Positions 34,088-41,882 of a DNA stretch of 41,882 bases are shown in pieces. The notes under the pieces were generated by a model. That model did no database searches. It had not been told where the DNA came from and saw nothing but the letters and a program-made list of their open reading frames with translations. The position numbers and the translations under genes were made by a program. This stretch comes from an uncultured Pseudomonadota bacterium (GTDB taxonomy: Bacteria; Myxococcota_A; Bradymonadia; Bradymonadales; GCA-2716585), in contig CAKZKQ010000052.1 of NCBI GenBank assembly GCA_937123825.1, positions 1 to 41,882 of the forward strand. The letters are read 5' to 3'. The first letter of the stretch is position 1; the number at the start of each line of letters is the position of its first letter.

Positions 34088-35011
34088 ATGGAGCAGGATT
34101 GGGCAGAGGGCATTTATGCCGCGCACCACGGTGCGCTGTGGGGGCTGTGTTACCGGATGGTGGGCAGCTCCAGCGATGCTGACGATCTGGTGCAGGCCAC
34201 CTTTGAGCGGGTGTTGGCGCGCCCGCCTCAGGAGACCCAGCGCGACTTGCGGCCCTGGCTGGTGCGCGTGGCCATGAACCTGTCGCGCGATCATCTGCGG
34301 CGGCGCCGCAAGGCCACTTACACAGGGCCCTGGTTGCCACAACTTGTGGAGACGGCGCAGGCACAGTGGGGAGACGGCCAGGCGATGGCCCCAGAGGGAC
34401 GCTACAGCGCGCTGGAGAGCGTGACGATGGCGTTTTTGGTGGCTCTGGAGGCGCTGACCCCGTCCCAGCGGGCGGTGTTGTTGCTCAGAGATGTGTTGGA
34501 CTATTCCGGTGCTCAGACCGCGCAGGCGCTTGAGATGTCGGTGTCCAACGTCAAAACCACGCTGCACCGGGCGCGCCGGGCGATGGTGGATTATGACGCG
34601 TCTCGTCGCGCGCCCGATCAAGCGCTGTGTGCAGAAATGGAGGCGACGTTGATGCGTTTGGTGACAGCCTGGGTCAGCCAGGACGCCCAAGCGCTTGAAG
34701 CGTTGTTGGCCAATGACGTGCAGGTGGTGACGGACGCGGGTGGGCAGTACGCTGCTGCGACCCGGTTGGTGTCTGGCCGTGCGCGAGTGATGGCGTTTAT
34801 GTTGGGCTTGGCCCGTAAAAATCTGGGTTACCGCGGTGCCAGGATGGTGAACCTGGGCGGGTTGCCGGTCCTGGTGACGTGGATGACGCCATCAAGCCCG
34901 CGTTTTGCGCCGATGTCGATGATGACCTTGGGGTTGGATGGGGACGGGCGCGTGTCGAACGTGTGGTCGATTCAAGCGCCCGACAAGTTGCCCGATGTTG
35001 AGCCGCTGTGA
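34088..35011 (+). CDS. ECF41-type sigma factor with C-terminal SnoaL-like domain
   Basis: Protein of 307 aa. Sigma region 2 (LWGLCYRMVGSSSDADDLVQ, with FERVLARP and WLVRVAMNLSRDHLRRRR) and region 4 (LEALTPSQRAVLLLRDVLDYSG plus the HTH SVSNVKTTLHRARRAM) are clear. The linker YTGPWLP is an ECF41 hallmark. The C-terminal about 110 residues form a SnoaL/NTF2-like domain with DAGGQ at the position of the DGGG motif and a final PDKL, which in this group modulates activity in place of an anti-sigma factor. It directs RNA polymerase to a TGTCACA/CGTC-type promoter. The start at 34088 is preceded by a G-rich site; a GTG at 34067 is also possible. It is downstream of the FAD oxidoreductase. Confidence 0.92.
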   Translation: MEQDWAEGIYAAHHGALWGLCYRMVGSSSDADDLVQATFERVLARPPQETQRDLRPWLVRVAMNLSRDHLRRRRKATYTGPWLPQLVETAQAQWGDGQAMAPEGRYSALESVTMAFLVALEALTPSQRAVLLLRDVLDYSGAQTAQALEMSVSNVKTTLHRARRAMVDYDASRRAPDQALCAEMEATLMRLVTAWVSQDAQALEALLANDVQVVTDAGGQYAAATRLVSGRARVMAFMLGLARKNLGYRGARMVNLGGLPVLVTWMTPSSPRFAPMSMMTLGLDGDGRVSNVWSIQAPDKLPDVEPL

Positions 35012-35032
35012 GGGTGAACCGCGCTGGGCGAT

Positions 35033-35572
35033 TTACTCAAAGTAGCCGTTGGGCAGTTTGGGACGCTTGAATTGTGCTGGTGCGGGCTGCGTGGGGCGCT
35101 GCATGTTGTCGCGCAGCTGGGGATCAAAGAGTTCCGGGGATGTGCCGGGCGCGCGTTTGCTCGGTGGTTTTTTGCGGATGGTGGTTCTGGGGAACGCGCG
35201 CGCGTCGTCGCTCCAGACCAGCGGCGCCAGCGTGCGCGTTTCGGGGATGGCGCTAAAGAGCACTGGCGGGTTGGGGGTTTTCTGCGCGACGTTGGTGTCT
35301 GTGATGGTCTTGATGCACAGCGGCAAACCATCATCGGTCTGACCAATGCGGGTGAATGAAGGCGGGCAAGCGGCCTTATCGAGCGCGTCCATTCTGGCGA
35401 TCACCCGCTCTTGTTGTTTGAGCAGGTTGTTGTGACGGGCGAGCAGTGTTTCGTGCTGTGCCTGGAGCTTCTGGTAGGCGTTGTGAAGCTCGCGATCGGG
35501 TTGATGGCGCGGTGCGCAGGCGTAGAGCGTCGCGATGGACGCGCACAGTAAGGTCAGGCTGATGATGCGCAT
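35033..35572 (-). CDS. Coiled-coil lipoprotein, unknown
   Basis: Protein of 179 aa. A signal-like segment (residues 3-18) ends in LYAC, a weak lipobox. A coiled coil of about 45 residues follows (heptads around ELHNAYQKLQAQHETLLARH), then a Cys-containing segment (CPPSFTRIG, PLCIK) and a Pro/Arg/Lys-rich tail. This resembles small outer-membrane tether-like lipoproteins, but no family is recognised. The start at 35572 has GGGA close by and GAGG further up; longer in-frame starts give a nonsense leader. It is convergent with the sigma gene (21-bp gap) and downstream of the glycosyltransferase on the same strand (176-bp gap). Confidence 0.65.
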   Translation of the reverse strand: MRIISLTLLCASIATLYACAPRHQPDRELHNAYQKLQAQHETLLARHNNLLKQQERVIARMDALDKAACPPSFTRIGQTDDGLPLCIKTITDTNVAQKTPNPPVLFSAIPETRTLAPLVWSDDARAFPRTTIRKKPPSKRAPGTSPELFDPQLRDNMQRPTQPAPAQFKRPKLPNGYFE

Positions 35573-35748
35573 TGTCCCTAAAACCTCAGGGCAAAGGTCT
35601 CGCGGTGTGTGTCCTTGGTCACGCCGCTTGTTTTGAAGCGCGTGCGGGTTGATGGACGAGTGGGGAGGCGAGACGCCGTTCGTCAAACGCTGATTTTGGG
35701 GAAAGTCCCTGTGTCTGTTTCTCAATTTGATTGAAAATCATCAAGGCG

Positions 35749-36783
35749 TCAAGGGCTTTTGTTGCGTCTGGGGGAGCGTTTTCCTGGAGATGCATGGTTG
35801 GGGCGTACGATGAAGACGGGGCGGCCTTTGTTTTCTTCGTAGAGTTGGGCCACGTAGAGGCTCAAGACCCCCATGCTCATCAGCATCAACGCGCCCAGGA
35901 TGAGTTGGAGCAGGATGACGGTGGTGAAGCCCGACACGGAGAGGCCCATCAGGTAGCGCGCCAGCGTTTGGATGGCCAGCGCCACGGCGCCGACCAGGGT
36001 CAGCAGTCCCAGCGCCGCCACCAGACGCAGCGGCAGCGCGGTGAAGGCGATGAGCGCTTTGAGTGAATAACGCACCAGCCCTGCCGTGGACCACTGGGTC
36101 TGTCCGGCGGCGCGCTTGGCGACGGTGAAGGGGACGTCGATGGTGTGAAAGCCCACCCAGGCAACCATGCCTCTGAAGAAGCGGTTTCGCTCGGGGCAGG
36201 CCAGCAGGGCGTCGACCACCGCGCGATCCAGGAGCTTGAAGTCTGAGGCGCCCTGAAAGTCGGTGCCGATGGCGCGGCTCATCATGCGGTTGAAGGTGTG
36301 GGCCAACGCCCGGTAGAGCAGCGACTCCTTGCTGCGGGCCTCTTTGACGGCGTTGATCACGTCGTAGCCCTCATCCCAGCGCTCCAACATGCGCTCGATC
36401 AGTTCGGGCGGGTGTTGGAGGTCGGCGTCCATGATCAACACAGCCTGACCACGGGCAGCGGTCATGCCCGCGGTCATGGCGGCCTCTTTGCCGAAATTGC
36501 GCGACAAGCTCACCAACACCACCCGGGGGTCTTGCTCGGCGATGGCATCGACCTTGTGTCGGGTGTTGTCCGCCGAGCCGTCGTCCACACAGACGATTTC
36601 ATAACGCCGCCCGGTGCCGTCGAGGTGCTGGCGCAGCGTGTCGAGCATCAACTGCACCATTTCCTGCTCATTATACATGGGCAGAACGACCGACAATTGC
36701 GGCGGTTGGTCGTGTGAGTGGGGTTGTGGCGCGGCGTCGGTCGTCACATCGGGCTCCGTAAGCTCGCTTGTGCCAGAGGTCAT
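35749..36783 (-). CDS. GtrB/ArnC-like family 2 glycosyltransferase
   Basis: Protein of 344 aa. The GT-A domain (about 28-265) has VVLPMYNEQEM, the VDDGSADNT loop, and DADLQHPP with the metal-binding DxD. Two C-terminal membrane helices (about 258-280 and 290-315) fit the undecaprenyl-phosphate sugar transferases of the GtrB/ArnC/DPM1 class, which load a sugar from UDP or GDP donors onto the lipid carrier at the inner membrane. The N-terminal 25 residues are acidic and disordered. The start at 36783 has only a weak ribosome site. It is divergent from the PEGA kinase (249-bp gap). Confidence 0.9.
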   Translation of the reverse strand: MTSGTSELTEPDVTTDAAPQPHSHDQPPQLSVVLPMYNEQEMVQLMLDTLRQHLDGTGRRYEIVCVDDGSADNTRHKVDAIAEQDPRVVLVSLSRNFGKEAAMTAGMTAARGQAVLIMDADLQHPPELIERMLERWDEGYDVINAVKEARSKESLLYRALAHTFNRMMSRAIGTDFQGASDFKLLDRAVVDALLACPERNRFFRGMVAWVGFHTIDVPFTVAKRAAGQTQWSTAGLVRYSLKALIAFTALPLRLVAALGLLTLVGAVALAIQTLARYLMGLSVSGFTTVILLQLILGALMLMSMGVLSLYVAQLYEENKGRPVFIVRPNHASPGKRSPRRNKSP

Positions 36784-37032
36784 GGTCTACCCAGGCCCCG
36801 GATTTGCCGCGGCCCTGGGGGTGATGCACGAGCGCGGCCCTATTTTGCACGAATGCACCCATTAGGCCACGGCGCGCCGGGGTGTCTGACGATAAATTCT
36901 GTCGTGTTGGGTCAGAACAATTGAAGATCCTGAGACTGGCTGCGTCCATGGGGTGACTCTTAAAGTAAACCGACCGCCCAGCGAGGCTCAATGGCCCCAC
37001 GCTGACGGTCTTCACACCCCCGGCTCTTCATC

Positions 37033-38712
37033 ATGACGCAGACTCCACCACACAGCCAGCGTTTGTCCCCCGACACCATCATCGACGGCAAGTACCGCAT
37101 TGTGCGACCCATTGGACAGGGCGGCATGGCGGTGGTCTTTGAAGCCGTTCAACTCGCCACCGGACGCAGCGTCGCGCTCAAGACGCTCCTGCCTCAGAGC
37201 GTCTCCTCGCCAGCCGTCACACAACGTTTTGAGCGAGAGTTGAAAGTGGTCAGTCAGTTGGCCCACCCCAACACCATCACGGTGCTTGATGCGGGCTCAA
37301 TGGAAGACGGCACGCTCTACTTTGCGATGGAGCTGCTGCGAGGCCAGTCACTGCGTCAACGCCTGGAGCGCAGCGGCCCCATGACCCCCGAGGCGGTCCG
37401 TCTGTGGATGGTGCAGGCCCTCAAGGGTCTGGCCGAGGCACACGCTTGTGGTGTCATCCATCGGGACATCAAGCCCGCCAACCTCTTCTTGTGCCAACAT
37501 CACGGCGAGGACGATGTCGTCAAAATCCTGGATTTTGGCATCGCCTGGGCCCTGAATGAAGACAAAGACACGCGCCTGACCCAGAACGGAAAGGTCGCGG
37601 GCACGCCCGCGTACATGGCCCCCGAGCAGTTTGATGAGCTGCCCTTGGGGCCCTACACCGACCTCTATGCGCTGGCCCACACCGCCCACGAGATGCTCTG
37701 CGGCCAGGTGGTCTACAACCAGCCCGAGTTGTCCAGGCTCCTGGCCGCCAAACTCAGCGATGAGCCGCTGCCGATGCACCCCGATGTTGAGGCCTGCATG
37801 CTGGGGCCGGTCCTGCGCAAAGCCAGCGCGCCCAACCCCGACAATCGCTACCAAGACTGCGCCCAAATGCTCGCCGATTTGGAAGCCCTGGGCCAGCAAC
37901 GCACCCTCAGCGGACCCCCGACCGCAATGTCTACGCTCCCATCCAGAGATGACGCCGAGCCCATCTCACCGGTGCCCGCCATACGACGCCGTAGGCATTG
38001 GGGGCGAGCAGGGCGCGTGTTTTCTGTGGCGATGACCGCAGCGTTTCTTGCCGTTATGGGGCTGGGGGGCGGCGCGCTGGCCTGGTACCTTTGGGGCGGC
38101 GGTGCAAAGGCCCAAAACACCATGGTGAAGATCACCGTGGTCAGCCAACCCCTTGGCGCCACGGTGGTCGACCGCAAAGGCAACAAACTCGGGGTGACGC
38201 CGCTGGTCTTTGAACGCGCCCGCAACTCGCGCAAGCTGAAGCTGACGCTGCGCAAAGACGGTTTTCGCAAAAAGCGGCTGCGCGTGGACACCCACGGCGA
38301 TCACCACCTGGAGGTGGTGCTGAAGCCAAGCAAGGACAAAGCGCCCGTGATTGGGCGCGCGCAGCGCAAAGAAGACAAGCCTGCCACCATGCGCCGCGTG
38401 GAGGAGCCGCTGCCTGGAGGCCTGCCCCGAGACCCGCGCGTCGCCGCTGCCCAGGCCGAGCGCCGAGCCCGCGCCGCGCTCGAAGATGCCCAGCCCATCC
38501 TTGATGATCTTGAGGGCGCCGCGACGCCGTCGTCCGGCGGCGGCGGCCAACCCCGCGGCGGGAACAACCCCGGCAGCCGCCCCCGTGGCAACGCCGGAGG
38601 GCCGTTTGATCGCGAAATCGAAGAGCTGCGCCGTCGCCAGGACGATGTGCGGCGCCAAGCCGATGATTTGCGCAGGCAGGCTGAAGACATGCAGGCAGGG
38701 CTTGGTTTTTAA
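37033..38712 (+). CDS. Transmembrane Ser/Thr protein kinase with PEGA domain
   Basis: Protein of 559 aa. The kinase domain (about 20-285) is complete: GQGGMAVV, Lys50, HRDIKPAN (143-150), DFG (167-169) and APE (196-198). One membrane helix (about 329-354) is followed by a PEGA domain (about 365-432), a beta-sandwich found in many extracytoplasmic regions of myxobacterial kinases. Then a Gly-rich disordered stretch and a coiled coil (about 535-555, RRRQDDVRRQADDLRRQAED) close the protein. It probably senses an envelope cue and phosphorylates cytosolic targets. Compared with the kinase at 13498, the catalytic loop here is canonical HRD. ATG 37033 is used as the start; a ribosome site is not obvious. 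Confidence 0.94.
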   Translation: MTQTPPHSQRLSPDTIIDGKYRIVRPIGQGGMAVVFEAVQLATGRSVALKTLLPQSVSSPAVTQRFERELKVVSQLAHPNTITVLDAGSMEDGTLYFAMELLRGQSLRQRLERSGPMTPEAVRLWMVQALKGLAEAHACGVIHRDIKPANLFLCQHHGEDDVVKILDFGIAWALNEDKDTRLTQNGKVAGTPAYMAPEQFDELPLGPYTDLYALAHTAHEMLCGQVVYNQPELSRLLAAKLSDEPLPMHPDVEACMLGPVLRKASAPNPDNRYQDCAQMLADLEALGQQRTLSGPPTAMSTLPSRDDAEPISPVPAIRRRRHWGRAGRVFSVAMTAAFLAVMGLGGGALAWYLWGGGAKAQNTMVKITVVSQPLGATVVDRKGNKLGVTPLVFERARNSRKLKLTLRKDGFRKKRLRVDTHGDHHLEVVLKPSKDKAPVIGRAQRKEDKPATMRRVEEPLPGGLPRDPRVAAAQAERRARAALEDAQPILDDLEGAATPSSGGGGQPRGGNNPGSRPRGNAGGPFDREIEELRRRQDDVRRQADDLRRQAEDMQAGLGF

Positions 38713-38826
38713 GGTTTCAAGGCGCATCCCTCCCCATCGGTGCTTTGCACCAAGAACACTTTGGTTTAGGTTCTGTGTGATTTGTCCGTTTCTGTCATCT
38801 GAGCCAAAGAGGAAGCAAGCACCATC

Positions 38827-39390
38827 ATGCAAGCTGGAGATTTGAAGAAGAACACGCGCATTGAGTTGGACGGCGAGCCTTACGCGGTGGTCGATTTGTC
38901 CCGGCGGACCCCGTCTGCACGCGGTGCCTCGACCTTGATTACGGCCAAGGTCCGGAACCTGCGCACCAAGCAGTTGTTGACCAAGACCTTCAAGGCCAGC
39001 GAGCGCCTCAAGCAGCCCGACTTTGAGTTCCGCAACTGTCTCTTCCTGTACAGCGAAGGGGCCGACACCCACCACTTCATGGATGAAGAGAGCTATGAGC
39101 AGTTCACGCTGCCCAGAGCAACGATCGACTACGAGTTGGGCTTTATCCTGCCCGACACCTCGGTGCGCGGGATGTTCTTTGAAGGCGCTTGCATCGGGAT
39201 TGACATTGAGCACACCGTGGAGCTTCAGGTGGTGCGCTGTGATCCCGGAATCAAGGGCGACACGGTGAACAACGTCACCAAACCCGCCGAGTTGGAGACT
39301 GGCCTGGAGATTCAGGTGCCGCTCTTTATTGATGAAGGACAGCGCGTGGTGGTCGACACCCGCGATGCGCGCTACATCCGTCGGGCCTGA
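38827..39390 (+). CDS. efp: Translation elongation factor P with arginine at the modification position
   Basis: Protein of 187 aa, full three-domain EF-P. It enters stalled ribosomes at polyproline stretches and promotes peptide-bond formation. The loop that normally carries the modified Lys34 (PGKGxA) reads TPSARGAS, with Arg at residue 32, the position rhamnosylated by EarP in Pseudomonas. The SARGA loop is known to me from delta-lineage EF-Ps, and no modifying enzyme gene is nearby. The C-terminal OB fold (VNNVTKPAELETGLEIQVPLF) is typical. The start at 38827 is preceded by GAGGAAG with long spacing. A 5-bp hairpin (GGTGC-TTT-GCACC, 38740-38752) lies in the upstream gap. Confidence 0.93.
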   Translation: MQAGDLKKNTRIELDGEPYAVVDLSRRTPSARGASTLITAKVRNLRTKQLLTKTFKASERLKQPDFEFRNCLFLYSEGADTHHFMDEESYEQFTLPRATIDYELGFILPDTSVRGMFFEGACIGIDIEHTVELQVVRCDPGIKGDTVNNVTKPAELETGLEIQVPLFIDEGQRVVVDTRDARYIRRA

Positions 39391-39393
39391 GCC

Positions 39394-40053
39394 ATGGGTG
39401 ATCTGCCCCGCACGCCGCCGTTGCGGCGCTTGACCCCTGCCCAACAGCGACGCCTGCACTTTCGCCTGCACGTGTCGCGGATCATCCGAGGCTTGCAGCG
39501 CCATCTGCGGCGCCACCCTGCGGTGGTGGCCCACGGCGCCGAGGCGTTCCGCGCGCTGAGCGCCACAGAGCTGACTCGAACCGAGCAAGACCGGCTTTTG
39601 GAGCCCTGGGGCGTGCCGGGGCGCGAAGAGATCGAGGCCAAGCTGCGCAGCATTGACGCGCGTTTGGACAATCTCATGGCGACGCTCTCGGATTCGCAGC
39701 GCCAGGCACTGCCCCTGGAAGGGGTCAGGCAACGCTTTGCACTCGATGAGGACGACTTTCACCTCTTGTTGGTGGCGGCGCTGCCGTGCCTCTCGGAGCG
39801 CTTGACGCGGATGTTGGGGCTCCTGGCGCTTGGGCCTCGGCCTTCCGTGCATCTTTGCGCCAATGTGGTCGCGCGCGACTCCGATCATCTGGAGCACTTG
39901 TTGGCGCGTTTGACTCCCCAGGGCCGCCTGGGCTCGCAAGGGGTGTTGGCGTTTTGGGATGATCCGCGTTGGGGCGCGCAGACGCCGATCCACCACCGCA
40001 TCCTCTGCGTGGACGACGCGCTGCTTGGTGCTCTCAGGCCCGATCCAGTTTGA
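39394..40053 (+). CDS. Stand-alone AAA-ATPase N-terminal (winged-helix) domain-like protein
   Basis: Protein of 219 aa. The second half (about 105-219: RFALDEDDFHLLLVAALPCLSERLTRMLGLLALGPRPSVHL..., ending HHRILCVDDALLGAL) closely follows the domain that precedes the ATPase in large myxobacterial AAA proteins, where it reads FxLsxxExDLLLLAxAPEL...RRPTVxL...L.LDDRLLxxLLG. Here the protein stops exactly where the ATPase would begin, and no Walker A motif follows in any frame before the next gene. It may be a truncated gene or an autonomous adaptor. It begins 4 bp after efp, so it is probably co-transcribed. Its stop lies inside an octamer repeat. Confidence 0.7.
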   Translation: MGDLPRTPPLRRLTPAQQRRLHFRLHVSRIIRGLQRHLRRHPAVVAHGAEAFRALSATELTRTEQDRLLEPWGVPGREEIEAKLRSIDARLDNLMATLSDSQRQALPLEGVRQRFALDEDDFHLLLVAALPCLSERLTRMLGLLALGPRPSVHLCANVVARDSDHLEHLLARLTPQGRLGSQGVLAFWDDPRWGAQTPIHHRILCVDDALLGALRPDPV

Positions 40054-40078
40054 AAGTTTAAAAGTTTAAAAGTTTGAA
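40047..40078. repeat. Four consecutive octamers AGTTT(G/A)AA
   Basis: Exact 8-bp units start at 40047, 40055, 40063 and 40071; the fifth base-pair variant runs G, A, A, G, making the array mirror-like. The first unit contains the TGA stop of the upstream gene. It is the most AT-rich stretch in this neighbourhood and fills most of the 59-bp convergent gap. It may be a slippage product at a gene truncation or a transcript-end element. Confidence 0.9.
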
Positions 40079-40112
40079 CGCCGCTCTGTGGGCCTTTTGA
40101 AGGGCGTGCGGT

Positions 40113-41882
40113 CTACATTTCCAGGATGGGGACGGTGATGTCGCCGCCCAGCGTGCTGTCTTGCTGACGTTGGGCTTTGAGGTGCCGCTCCAGCGCGCCT
40201 GGTTTGCGTCCTGTGGCGCGCAGTCCTCCCAAAACACCCTCAGCAAAGAGGTCGCGCACTGCTTTGTAGAAGCGCCGCCGCTGCTCGTAGACTTCTTCGC
40301 CGTGGAAGACGACCATTTCCTGCGCGCGCTCCATGAAGCGCTGGTAACGAAGCTCGGTCCAGCGGCGCCACAGCGCGGTCATGTCCTCTACGTGCACATC
40401 CACAAACTCGGCCTGGAGGAGTTCGCCTCGGTAAGATGAGCTGTCGACCAGGTTTGGGGCGACCAGGACCGAGTCGAGCAGGGCTTGTTGTTCTGGGGTG
40501 GGGGTCGTGGCCAGGGTGAGGTCTTCGATCAGGAAGGTGCCGCCGCTGCGCAGCGCGCGCCAGATGGTTTTCCAGGCAGGCGCGCGATCGTCGAGGTAGA
40601 GCATGACCAGCATGGAGATGGCGTGGTCGAAGTGTGCCTCGGGCAGTTGGACTTCGGAGAGGTCGCCGGTGATGTAGCGGATGCGGTCACCCAGCGCGCA
40701 GCGTTGGGTCAGTTCGCGGGCCATCATGACGAGTTGGCTTTGTTTTTCGACCCCCACGACCTCCACACCGTAGTGATGGGCCAGATACCGGGCAGGGCCG
40801 CCGATGCCGCTGCCTGCGTCGAGGACCTTGTGTCGGGTTTTGAAGCCCAGCAGACGCGCCGCTTCGTCACACGACGCCGCCCCGTAGTAGTGGTATTGGT
40901 CCAGGTGGCCAAGCGCCGTCAGGTCTTTGACCCGCAGCGGTCCGGTGAGTCGGTCTCCGGCGGCCAGCGCGTTGCGCATCCCGCGCACCCTCCAGCTGTA
41001 CATCAACTCCGAGAGCGTCTCCTGCATTTTGCAGAGGCGTCCGTCGATGAGGTCTTCGGGGTCGGGGGCTTCTTCAAGGACACCCACGCCGACCAGCGCG
41101 TCGCCAGCAGCGCGCAGCTCTTCGTCGCCAGCGGTGGGGGCACAGACCCAGCGCGTCTGTGAGAGCCAGGAGCGCACGTCCTGCGCTTCGAGCTCGGGGT
41201 GGCGCTCGGCGATGGCCTCGATGGCGGCGACGGGGTCGGCGCTCAGGCGCGCGCAGATCTTGCCGACGCGCTCGATGATGGCGGCGATGTCGTCGGCGTG
41301 TTTGTCGACGGCGTCGGGGCGCGCTGCGATTACAAAGGCAGGCCAGGGGCCGCTGGATTCGTCCACGCGGCGCCACCGTCCGGCATCGACCATGGGTTTG
41401 GTGGTGAATTTTTCCCACATGAAGCCGTCGATCTGGCCTTCTTCAAAGGCTTTGATGGCGCCGTCCATGCCGCCGACCTTGACCAGCTTGGGGCGGTCCT
41501 GGGTGGGCCAGTTGCGCTGTGCGGCGTCGACAAAGGCCATCAGGTGTGAGCCGGAGCCCATGCGGCTGATGCCGTAGCGTTGTCCGCGCAGTGCCTCGGC
41601 GTCGTAGATCTTGCTGCGGGCGTCGACGTGGATGCCCCAGATCAGCGGTGTGGCCACGTAGGTGCCGATGATGCGGGCCTGTCCGCCTTTGGCGATGTGT
41701 GCGGTGATGCCTTCGGTCAGGACGAGGGCGATGTCGAGGCGGCCAGAGGCCAGCCCCGCGCTCATTTCGCCGGTGCCGCCCGGGCACATGTCCCAGCGCA
41801 CGTCGACGCCGAGGTCATCAAAGAGGCCCTGGTCCAGGGCCATGTGCCAGGGGACGTTGACTTGCTCCTGGACGCCGCCAAC
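40113..41882 (-). CDS. Fusion of Ca3427-like substrate-binding domain and SAM methyltransferase (5' partial)
   Basis: The reading frame is open to the right edge (at least 589 aa; the true start is beyond the window). The N-terminal part (to about residue 230 of the ATG at 41843) matches periplasmic-binding-type PBP2 of the Ca3427-like/NMT1 group: VPWHMALDQGLF, CPGGTGEMSAGLASGRLDIALVLTEG, TPLIWGIHVD. A helical linker follows. The C-terminal part has a methyltransferase motif VLDAGSGIGGPARYL, acidic post-I VVGVEKQSQ, and a GHLDQYHYYGAAS start like that of sarcosine/cyclopropane-type methyltransferases. A ligand-binding sensor joined to a cytosolic enzyme is unusual and implies substrate channelling or regulation (inference). 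It is convergent with the AAA-N-like gene. Confidence 0.88.
   Translation of the reverse strand, partial: VGGVQEQVNVPWHMALDQGLFDDLGVDVRWDMCPGGTGEMSAGLASGRLDIALVLTEGITAHIAKGGQARIIGTYVATPLIWGIHVDARSKIYDAEALRGQRYGISRMGSGSHLMAFVDAAQRNWPTQDRPKLVKVGGMDGAIKAFEEGQIDGFMWEKFTTKPMVDAGRWRRVDESSGPWPAFVIAARPDAVDKHADDIAAIIERVGKICARLSADPVAAIEAIAERHPELEAQDVRSWLSQTRWVCAPTAGDEELRAAGDALVGVGVLEEAPDPEDLIDGRLCKMQETLSELMYSWRVRGMRNALAAGDRLTGPLRVKDLTALGHLDQYHYYGAASCDEAARLLGFKTRHKVLDAGSGIGGPARYLAHHYGVEVVGVEKQSQLVMMARELTQRCALGDRIRYITGDLSEVQLPEAHFDHAISMLVMLYLDDRAPAWKTIWRALRSGGTFLIEDLTLATTPTPEQQALLDSVLVAPNLVDSSSYRGELLQAEFVDVHVEDMTALWRRWTELRYQRFMERAQEMVVFHGEEVYEQRRRFYKAVRDLFAEGVLGGLRATGRKPGALERHLKAQRQQDSTLGGDITVPILEM

Noticed and set aside
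36890..36920. Possible minus-strand promoter (TTGTTC, 17-bp spacer, ATTTAT) upstream of the glycosyltransferase
   Set aside because: The -10 match is poor (3 of 6); not strong enough to list.
37966..39996. 676-codon open frame on the minus strand
   Set aside because: Antisense to the PEGA kinase, efp and the AAA-N-like gene; a shadow of codon bias.

Overview
The window is GC-rich DNA (roughly two-thirds G+C by eye) from a bacterium, most likely a Myxococcota/Bradymonadota-type 'delta' lineage. Pointers to this are two transmembrane Ser/Thr kinases (one with a PEGA sensor), a TIGR04552-type protein, a zinc-ribbon/TlpA fusion, lipoproteins with low-complexity linkers, and an EF-P with a 'SARGA' loop. 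This is inferred from gene families; no 16S gene or other phylogenetic marker was tested.

Layout. 1-309: a 113/114-bp tandem repeat array. 310-3582 (minus): a short-chain dehydrogenase, an Lgt-like membrane protein and an overlapping secreted protein with a Cys/Gly/acidic tail. 3810-4916: a protein with RelA/SpoT-like motifs. 4937-7517: two divergent citrate synthases, one fused to a DNA-binding HTH, separated by a palindrome-rich, AT-rich regulatory region. 7746-11656: an exported protein, a membrane-anchored guanidino-deiminase-like enzyme, and a translationally coupled pair (DHH/DHHA1/CBS phosphoesterase plus unknown). 11657-12661: a small TPR-like gene and a low-GC intergenic region packed with consecutive hairpins. 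12662-19840: a methyltransferase, a Ser/Thr kinase with a C-terminal carbohydrate-binding-like domain, a zinc-ribbon/thioredoxin protein, an LRR protein, and an overlapping pair ending in an L,D-transpeptidase. 19916-21022 (minus): an exported protein with a duplicated flagellin-IN-like module and four FDDTITLG octapeptides.

21567-31327 is the functional core of the window: an aa3/caa3-type cytochrome c oxidase cluster. It encodes subunit II with a cytochrome c tail, subunit I, subunit III, subunit IV fused to a second cytochrome c, CtaG, a YtkA-like lipoprotein, a di-heme peroxidase, Sco and SURF1. Copper insertion (CtaG, Sco) and heme A insertion (SURF1) factors sit with the structural genes, so this is a nearly self-contained terminal-oxidase locus. 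No heme A synthase or protoheme farnesyltransferase is present.

31340-41882: a YceI-like protein and a Pth2-type peptidyl-tRNA hydrolase (minus); an FAD-dependent oxidoreductase with an ECF41-type sigma factor and a matching candidate promoter; a coiled-coil lipoprotein; a GtrB-like glycosyltransferase; a PEGA Ser/Thr kinase; EF-P with Arg32; an orphan AAA-ATPase N-terminal domain ending in an octamer repeat; and, running off the right edge, an unusual fusion of a Ca3427-like substrate-binding domain to a SAM methyltransferase.

The strongest candidates for something undescribed are the FDDTITLG protein, the hairpin-packed low-GC region at 12381-12604, the binding-protein/methyltransferase fusion, and the divergent citrate synthase pair with its putative operators.
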